In this document: piece after piece, positions 51,935 to 56,396 of the stretch | Position numbering within the stretch: the first letter of the stretch is position 1 | Layout: every line of letters begins with the position of its first letter | Notes under the pieces: generated by a model | Databases searched by the model: none | Told to the model about the DNA's origin: nothing | The model's input: only the letters and a program-made list of their open reading frames with translations | DNA from: Eutrophocola sp963925675 | Lineage (GTDB): Bacteria; Pseudomonadota; Gammaproteobacteria; Pseudomonadales; Pseudohongiellaceae | Reading direction: 5' to 3' | NCBI GenBank assembly: GCA_963925675.1 | Contig: CAWUSW010000066.1 | Coordinates: 1-56,396, forward strand | DNA length: 56,396 nt | Program-made: the position numbers and the translations under genes

Positions 51935-52300
51935 ATGAATAAAGAATGCCTTGAATGCGGGATGGTGAATTCAATCCCGGTCTTCGAAATAACTGACTGG
52001 AATAAGAAAGATAGATGTCTCAAATGTGACTCGGTATTAATCCTTCAGCATGATGGTTCGACCCATACCTGCGATATAGCCCATGGTAGAGAAACTGTTG
52101 ATCAGGCTATGTCAAAATTAAATCAGCACCTGAACCAGGCCATCAATAACTACACGCGACGTTTACGATTAATAGTGGGTGGTGGGCTTATAAAAGAAGA
52201 AGTGCAGGGCTTATTATATTTTTATCAGCAGCAGCAATATATTGTGTCATATTCTGTGGATAGCAAGAATGCCGGCGTGATAAGTGTCATGATTCGATAG
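51935..52300 (+). CDS. Zinc-ribbon plus Smr-like domain protein
   Basis: 121 aa. N-terminal four-Cys zinc ribbon (CLECG at 5-9 and CLKCD at about 28-32). C-terminal part reads CDIAHGRETVDQAMSKLNQHL and LIVGGGLIKEEVQGLL, which looks like a small Smr domain (usual (L/D)xHGxxxxxA and GxGxxxxxV). Smr domains bind or cut nucleic acids at branched or stalled structures. This assignment is by motif reading only. The gene is flanked by direct copies of GTTGCTCTGACCCC (51890 and 52324). Confidence 0.6.
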   Translation: MNKECLECGMVNSIPVFEITDWNKKDRCLKCDSVLILQHDGSTHTCDIAHGRETVDQAMSKLNQHLNQAINNYTRRLRLIVGGGLIKEEVQGLLYFYQQQQYIVSYSVDSKNAGVISVMIR

Positions 52301-52323
52301 TAATAGTTTGCATGACAGATAAT

Positions 52324-52342
52324 GTTGCTCTGACCCCTATTT
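52324..52342. repeat. GTTGCTCTGACCCC half-element
   Basis: Direct copy of the right arm of the element at 51834-51900, 23 bp after the Smr-like gene stop. No opposite arm was seen. Confidence 0.7.
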
Positions 52343-52482
52343 ACGAGAAGAAGGAGAATAGAAAACCATCTCTTCAATTCATTTACTGAAACGTCTTCTT
52401 GGTTACTTTTGGCATACAGGGTTAACAGCCAGGTTTCCGATCTTGCCTTGTTGTAATAAATGACTCTGGCGCCACCCAGAGA

Positions 52483-52507
52483 TTAATTGGGGTCAGATCC
52501 CAATTAA
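52483..52507. repeat. Small palindrome of the GGGGTCAGA family
   Basis: Nine-bp arms TTAATTGGG and CCCAATTAA around GTCAGAT. Confidence 0.7.
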
Positions 52508-52540
52508 ATTAGTTTGAATTCAGGTATATTATTAAGCTCA

Positions 52541-52570
52541 TAGGTCGGATAAGCGCAGCGCTATTCGACA
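52541..52570. repeat. REP-like palindrome, TCGGATAAGCGCAGCG type
   Basis: Copy of the CCGGA family with TCGGA ... TTCGA closing bases. Confidence 0.72.
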
Positions 52571-52668
52571 AGAAAAAGTAAAGTTAATAAGGGTTCCGTA
52601 ATAACCTTTAGGCAAAGACCACCCTACAGTGAGAAGGCTGAACTTTAAAAATACTATATAGGATAAAC

Positions 52669-52715
52669 AGGTCGGATAAACGCAGCGCCATCCGACATGG
52701 CGTCTGCAAGACGCC
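52669..52715. repeat. REP-like palindrome with a second GGCGT hairpin
   Basis: TCGGATAAACGCAGCG plus ATCCGA stem, followed by GGCGTCTGCAAGACGCC hairpin; 38 bp before the ThuA-like start. Confidence 0.78.
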
Positions 52716-52752
52716 TTTAGATTAAAGCTTAAACTAAACAAGGCAAGCACCC

Positions 52753-53601
52753 ATGACCAAGCAACTAAACAAATTCCTAACCCTGCTAACAATTCTGTGC
52801 CTACCTCTGCTAGCTTCTTTACCAGTCCAGGCCCAACCCTATCCCGCGGCTGATCCGGACAAAATCCAGGTATTAATCGTCACCGGCAGACACGTCCACT
52901 ACTGGCCGGATACTACGCCTGTATTAAGAAAAGTGCTGGAAGATACCGGTCGCTTTGAAGTGCGCGTCTCCGAAGAGTTTCGCGGCGCCACCGATCGCAC
53001 GCTGGCGGAATATGATTTGCTGGTATTGAACTACTACGATCGCCGCCAGGCTGAAAACCTGCGCTGGGGTGAGGAAACTGAACAAGCCGTTGAAGATTTC
53101 ATCAGCAGTGGCAAAGGACTGGTGATGTATCACCTGTCCATGGGGGCTTTTTATCATTGGGACGAATACGAAAAGATAAGTGGCGGCAACTGGCGTGACG
53201 GGCGCGGCCATCACAGTGCCCAGCATGATTTTGACGTGGATATTATTGATCAGGAACACCCAATCACCCGGGGCCTGAAAACACCGCTGCGCATGGAAGA
53301 TGACGAGCTCTACGCCAACCTGATCTTTCAGCCGGTTGACAACTTCCATGTATTGGCCACCGCCTATGATGATCACTCACTCTACGGTGACAACCCACGC
53401 CAAGCCATCCCGGGCGCGGGCATCACCCAGCCCATTCTATGGACAGTGAATTACGGAGAAGGGCGCGTGTTTACAACCGCCCTGGGCCATGACGAAGTAG
53501 ATGTTGCCCATCCCACGTTTGTTACCACCTTCACAAGGGGTGCGGAATGGGCCGCCACCGGAGAGGTAACGTTACCAATCGCGCCAGAGATGGCGGAATA
53601 A
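52753..53601 (+). CDS. Secreted ThuA-like protein
   Basis: 282 aa. Signal peptide of about 27 residues (LTLLTILCLPLLASLPVQAQ). ThuA domain (glutamine amidotransferase-like fold): VLIVTGRHVHYWPDTTPVLRKVLE, LLVLNYYDRR, GKGLVMYHLSMGAF, HSAQHDFDVDIIDQEHPITRGL and TVNYGEGRVFTTALGHDE. ThuA proteins are linked to trehalose or other sugar utilisation, but the reaction is unknown in most. Secreted version, so a periplasmic sugar-related role is inferred. Confidence 0.87.
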   Translation: MTKQLNKFLTLLTILCLPLLASLPVQAQPYPAADPDKIQVLIVTGRHVHYWPDTTPVLRKVLEDTGRFEVRVSEEFRGATDRTLAEYDLLVLNYYDRRQAENLRWGEETEQAVEDFISSGKGLVMYHLSMGAFYHWDEYEKISGGNWRDGRGHHSAQHDFDVDIIDQEHPITRGLKTPLRMEDDELYANLIFQPVDNFHVLATAYDDHSLYGDNPRQAIPGAGITQPILWTVNYGEGRVFTTALGHDEVDVAHPTFVTTFTRGAEWAATGEVTLPIAPEMAE

Positions 53602-53606
53602 AGTTG

Positions 53607-53660
53607 GTAGGAGGGTTTCAACCCAGAATGAATTGTAGGAGGGGCTTCAACCCCGAATGA
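53607..53660. repeat. Two REP-like copies in direct order
   Basis: GTAGGAGGGTTTCAACCC at 53607 and GTAGGAGGGGCTTCAACCCC at 53635, each followed by GAATGA. Confidence 0.8.
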
Positions 53661-53698
53661 TTTCAAAGCCAAAAGTCTAAAGCGAAAAAACGCAACAC

Positions 53699-53813
53699 GT
53701 AGGGCGGAAAAGCGCAGCGTCATCCGCCAAGGTGTCCGCAGGACATCCGAATACCCAAATCCGGCCATAGGCTGAAAAGTACGTAGGCCGGAAGAGCGTA
53801 GCGATGTCCGGCA
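53699..53813. repeat. Two CCGGA-type REP palindromes
   Basis: Copies at 53699-53729 (GGCGGAAAAGCGCAGCG) and 53783-53813 (CCGGAAGAGCGTAGCG), each followed by a GTCC...GGAC mini-hairpin. Confidence 0.8.
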
Positions 53814-53840
53814 AGGAGCCCGCAGGACACCGCCAGGAAT

Positions 53841-55004
53841 TCAATCCGCCGGCTCCAATTTCAATAATTTACCCGTAGCCTCATTCGCCTTGGCATCCTG
53901 GCGCACCACCAGATAAACATTGCCATCGGCATCAGTATCCACATCACGATACTGCAGCAACAGTTGTACCAGCAGGGACTCTCTTGCCGCCGAGGCGCGA
54001 CCTTCCAGTACCACGGTCTGCAGCATCTTGCCGCTCATGCCGGTCACCATCATTTTGTTTTGCCAGCCAGGAAAGGCCGCACCGTCATAATAAATAAGAT
54101 CTGAAATACCAATAGAAGGCACCCAGAACCAACGCGGCGGCTCCGTGCCCGCCAGCATCGGATCGTTAGTGATCAGATCGTCCTGGTAAGTGCGCCCAAA
54201 AGACACCAGCGGCCAGCCATAGTTGGCACCGGCCTTGAGAATATTCACTTCATCGCCACCGCGCGGGCCATGTTCACTGGCCCACATTTCCCCGGTCACA
54301 GGATGATGCATCAGGCCCTGTTGATTACGATGGCCATAGGTAAAGATGCTTGGCAGTGCGCCTTCCACATTTACAAAAGGATTGTCCTCAGGGATAGAGC
54401 CGTCATCGTGCAGACGCACGGATTTGCCATGGTGAAAACCCAGGTCCTGAGCTTTAGATTCGCCGTCCGGTCCGCGGTCACCGATAGTAATATACATATA
54501 ACCCTCACCATCGAATGCGATACGTGAGCCATAATTCAACTGTCTGGGCTCCCAGGCATTGGCCACAAATATTTCTTCAAGATTGGTCAGCGCCATATCA
54601 TCCAGTCGCGCCCGACTCACCGCCAGGGTGCTGCCCTGATCAGTGATCTTGGAATGACTCATATAGACCAGGTGGTTATTCTCAAAATCAGGATGCAGGG
54701 CAATATCCATCAAACCGCTATGCAAACTCCCGGCAGCCTCGGGGGTTCCGGATATTGGCAAATACTGCAGCAGGCCATCGCGCACCAAACGTAATCTGCC
54801 TTCCTGTTCAGTAATCAGAATGTCGCCATCAGGTAGTATCGCCATGGCCCAGGGGGCATCCAGGCCATCTACCATGGTGGTGACTTTGATGCGGTGATTA
54901 GCGGATTCAAGAACAATACTATCCTCGGCGGCCATCACGCTCGAAAACGGTAGCAGTGCTGACAGATAGAAAATGCAGGTAATAAGTTGTCTGGCGTTGA
55001 TCAT
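53841..55004 (-). CDS. PQQ-dependent aldose sugar dehydrogenase
   Basis: 387 aa, signal peptide (about 1-25, LPFSSVMAAEDS). Soluble-glucose-dehydrogenase (Asd/YliI) beta-propeller: LDAPWAMAILPDGDILITEQEGRLRL, HSGLMDIALHPDFENNHLVYMSHS, SRIAFDGEGYMYITIGDRG, TYGHRNQQGLMHHPVTGEMWASEHGPRGGDEVNIL and GANYGWPLVSFG. Catalytic-type His in LHSGLMD and PQQ/Ca motif residues present. Periplasmic oxidation of aldoses with PQQ; the host needs a PQQ source. The exact sugar is unknown. Confidence 0.92.
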   Translation of the reverse strand: MINARQLITCIFYLSALLPFSSVMAAEDSIVLESANHRIKVTTMVDGLDAPWAMAILPDGDILITEQEGRLRLVRDGLLQYLPISGTPEAAGSLHSGLMDIALHPDFENNHLVYMSHSKITDQGSTLAVSRARLDDMALTNLEEIFVANAWEPRQLNYGSRIAFDGEGYMYITIGDRGPDGESKAQDLGFHHGKSVRLHDDGSIPEDNPFVNVEGALPSIFTYGHRNQQGLMHHPVTGEMWASEHGPRGGDEVNILKAGANYGWPLVSFGRTYQDDLITNDPMLAGTEPPRWFWVPSIGISDLIYYDGAAFPGWQNKMMVTGMSGKMLQTVVLEGRASAARESLLVQLLLQYRDVDTDADGNVYLVVRQDAKANEATGKLLKLEPAD

Positions 55005-55151
55005 TGTGATGTCCCCGGGTATGAAAACCTGGTCTTGTGTCTTTCTTTATAATGATTGCTTATGATTATGCTTAACAGCGGGAGAAACAGCCAGTGTTTG
55101 ATGGCACTCTTGATTTGCACTCGCCATCAAAGATATTTAGGGTCACAGAAT

Positions 55152-55183
55152 GAAGGTTGGATAAGCGCAGCGCATTCAACAAG
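55152..55183. repeat. REP-like palindrome, degenerate
   Basis: TTGGATAAGCGCAGCG with TTCAA closing bases; derived copy of the TCGGA family. Confidence 0.65.
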
Positions 55184-55199
55184 AAAAACAGACAGCCAT

Positions 55200-55232
55200 A
55201 AAAAAAGCCGGAACCCTTTGCAGGATTCCGGC
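55200..55232 (-). terminator. Rho-independent terminator of the small basic gene
   Basis: Minus-strand reading: GCCGGAATCC, TGCAAA loop, GGGTTCCGGC, then seven T. Strong 10-bp stem with one mismatch, about 35 bp after the stop at 55268. Confidence 0.9.
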
Positions 55233-55267
55233 CTTTGTAATTCTTACTTCTTTTAACTACGCTCTAA

Positions 55268-55360
55268 CTACTTGCGTTTTGCTGTTTTAGCCGGCTTTGC
55301 AGCAGGTTTTTTGGCAGCTGGTTTGGCAGTAGCAGGTTTACTGGTAGTTGTTTTCTTCAT
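55268..55360 (-). CDS. Tiny Lys/Ala/Pro-rich basic protein
   Basis: 30 aa: begins MKKTTTSKPATAKPAAKK and ends KTAKRK. It is made of Lys, Ala, Pro and Thr only plus one Ser and one Arg, resembling histone H1/AlgP-like tails. GGAG 8 bp before the ATG and a strong terminator after the stop support expression as its own unit. Probably a nucleic-acid-binding or nucleoid-associated peptide; no family can be assigned. Its plus-strand shadow is a longer open frame and should not be called. Confidence 0.7.
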   Translation of the reverse strand: MKKTTTSKPATAKPAAKKPAAKPAKTAKRK

Positions 55361-55510
55361 TAAGATAACTCCAAAAAAAGACATCACCAGTTGTGATGCG
55401 CTTAGAATAATAATCCTAATTGCAAAAAATACAATATGTCTAAAAAAAATATTTTTGGAGGTTTAGCGCTAACAGTAACGCTTGCAAATCTCGATCTGAA
55501 TCTGAATATA

Positions 55511-55536
55511 AAGTTGCTCTGACCCCCATTTACACA
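55511..55536. repeat. GTTGCTCTGACCCC element before the aldolase gene
   Basis: Copy of the GGGGTCAGA family ending about 22 bp before the aldolase start. No inverted partner seen. Confidence 0.7.
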
Positions 55537-55557
55537 AACACGCAAGAGGATAAAAAC

Positions 55558-56396
55558 ATGACCAGGTTAAAACAGTTCCACCAAACACTGCACCAGACTA
55601 CTCTGGCATTAGGCACTCTCATTTTGTTTGCCCAGCCACAAATCACTCTCGCCCAGGCACCGGATACAGAACACTTCAACACCGTCAAACAAAAACTGGC
55701 CGAAGGTCGCCAGGTTGTCGGCGGCACCGTCACCTCGGCTGATATCAATATCTACTGCGCCATGGCTGACTCCGGTTTCGACTTTCTGTGGATAGAGATG
55801 CAGCACAGCCCGCTGACGTATTCTGAAGTGGCCACCATGATCCGTGCCTGCCCTGGTCCTGCCATTCCTTTTATCCGCGTGCCGACCGATAGTGAGGGCG
55901 ATATCCAGAAAGCCGTCGACATTGGTGCTCTCGGGATCATCGTGCCGATGGTGGATACGGTGGAAAAAATCAGTAACGCCATCATGTTTGCCAAGTATCC
56001 ACCCATCGGTAAACGCAGCCAGGGCGGTGGTCAGTATGGCGCACTCTGGGGCAGTAATTATCGAGAAGTGGCCAATGACAACATTATGATTGTGGCCCTG
56101 GTTGAAAATCCTGCCGGGGTAGAAATTGTTGATCAGATAGCAGGCCTTGAGCAAGTAGATGTGGTGTTTGTCGCCAGTTCAGACCTTGGCAGCTTTACCG
56201 GTCGTCGTCAGGGTGATCCTCAATACGAAGCCCTGGTCAGCCGCATCAAGGATGCTACCCTGGCCGCTGGCAAAATCCCGGCAGGTCCATCCGCCTGGAA
56301 AGATACCCGCGAAGGCTACCGATTTTTCCAGGGCCCGCCCGATACTTCCCTGATCCGCAGCGGCGTCCGCCTGACTCTTGAAGGCAGTGCCGATAC
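55558..56396 (+). CDS. Secreted HpcH/HpaI-type aldolase, 3' end beyond the window
   Basis: About 279 residues, no stop before the window end. N-terminus (about 1-33, TLALGTLILFAQPQITLAQAP) is a signal peptide, unlike the cytosolic HpcH/HpaI aldolases. Domain: GGTVTSADINIYCAMADSGFDFLWIEMQHSPL, PFIRVPTDSEGDIQKAVDIGALGIIVPMVDT, SQGGGQYG and VALVENPAGVEIVDQI (metal Glu). Class II pyruvate aldolases cleave 2-oxo acids with a divalent metal. Periplasmic location suggests an unusual substrate or a non-catalytic role. RBS GAGGA about 6-8 bp upstream. Confidence 0.85.
   Translation, partial: MTRLKQFHQTLHQTTLALGTLILFAQPQITLAQAPDTEHFNTVKQKLAEGRQVVGGTVTSADINIYCAMADSGFDFLWIEMQHSPLTYSEVATMIRACPGPAIPFIRVPTDSEGDIQKAVDIGALGIIVPMVDTVEKISNAIMFAKYPPIGKRSQGGGQYGALWGSNYREVANDNIMIVALVENPAGVEIVDQIAGLEQVDVVFVASSDLGSFTGRRQGDPQYEALVSRIKDATLAAGKIPAGPSAWKDTREGYRFFQGPPDTSLIRSGVRLTLEGSAD

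Larger units (their letters stand above)
52301..52752. other. Repeat-rich gap before the ThuA-like gene
   Basis: 452 bp without a supported gene. It contains a GGGGTCAGA-family half-site (52324-52342), a small palindrome of that family (52483-52507) and two CCGGA/TCGGA-type REPs (52541-52570, 52669-52715), listed separately. Confidence 0.8.

Noticed and set aside
55272..55466. Plus-strand 64-codon frame rich in Ala/Gly/Val
   Set aside because: Opposite strand of the Lys/Ala/Pro gene, which has the ribosome site and terminator.
55609..56154. 181-codon minus-strand frame
   Set aside because: Opposite strand of the HpcH/HpaI aldolase.
1..56396. tRNA or rRNA genes
   Set aside because: No T-loop-like GGTTCGAATCC segments with matching acceptor stems and no rRNA-like conserved blocks were noticed; a covariance search would settle it.

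Overview
The window is a chromosomal segment of a gammaproteobacterium of the Pseudomonas / Cellvibrionales / OMG type, with moderate GC by eye. Two classical Pseudomonas neighbourhoods are nearly intact: pilT / yggS-proC-yggT-metX-metW-DUF4426-rdgB-hemW followed by gshB-tonB-algH-ruvX, and lptM-lysA-dapF-DUF484 / cyaY with argH / hemCDXY. Further core genes follow: ubiD, rho, trxA, hemB, gshA, hslR, yrfG, cysQ, rdgC and deaD. I see no rRNA, tRNA, CRISPR array, integrase or transposase gene.

Layout. 0-5.6 kb: truncated argE, phhB, a MenI-type thioesterase, an ElyC/YdcF-like membrane protein, a small gene behind an FNR box, an Anr/Fnr regulator and hemW. 5.5-10.8 kb: rdgB, DUF4426, metW, metX, yggT, proC and yggS on the minus strand, divergent from pilT. 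12-15 kb: ruvX, algH, a tonB-like gene and gshB. 15.4-22 kb: a small membrane protein, a 1025-residue three-domain glycosyltransferase, DUF484, dapF, lysA and lptM. 22.2-30 kb: cyaY overlapping a sulfotransferase gene, mscS, argH and the heme operon hemCDXY. 30-35 kb: ubiD, rho, trxA and hemB. 35.2-38.8 kb: a metalloid-type cassette made of a TVP38-flavoprotein disulfide reductase fusion and an ArsM-like methyltransferase. 38.8-43.4 kb: a small membrane protein, dsbB, gshA, hslR, yrfG and cysQ. 43.5-56.4 kb is more accessory: two versions of a secreted DUF6152 / YTDGR-motif system (one split, one fused), a decayed hemerythrin-GGDEF gene, trhA, rdgC, deaD, a zinc-ribbon/Smr-like protein, a secreted ThuA-like protein, a PQQ-type sugar dehydrogenase, a 30-residue Lys/Ala/Pro-rich protein, and a secreted HpcH/HpaI aldolase cut by the window end.

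Two genome-wide habits stand out. First, short tandem repeats (7, 8, 12, 17 and about 18 bp units) sit on or against stop codons of otherwise ordinary genes, and the same heptamer occurs at two distant loci. Second, the gaps after about 30 kb are seeded with REP-like palindromes of several families and with GGGGTCAGA-type palindromes, none next to a transposase gene. Several conserved genes (fnr, ruvX, the ArsM-like gene, the 15.4 kb membrane gene, the thioesterase) appear to start at non-AUG codons, which ATG-only calling would place wrongly.

Pathways represented: Met, Lys, Arg and Pro synthesis; heme synthesis from ALA to the uroporphyrinogen III stage with HemX/HemY; glutathione synthesis; disulfide-bond formation; and, in the last 13 kb, probable periplasmic oxidation or turnover of an unidentified carbohydrate or acid.
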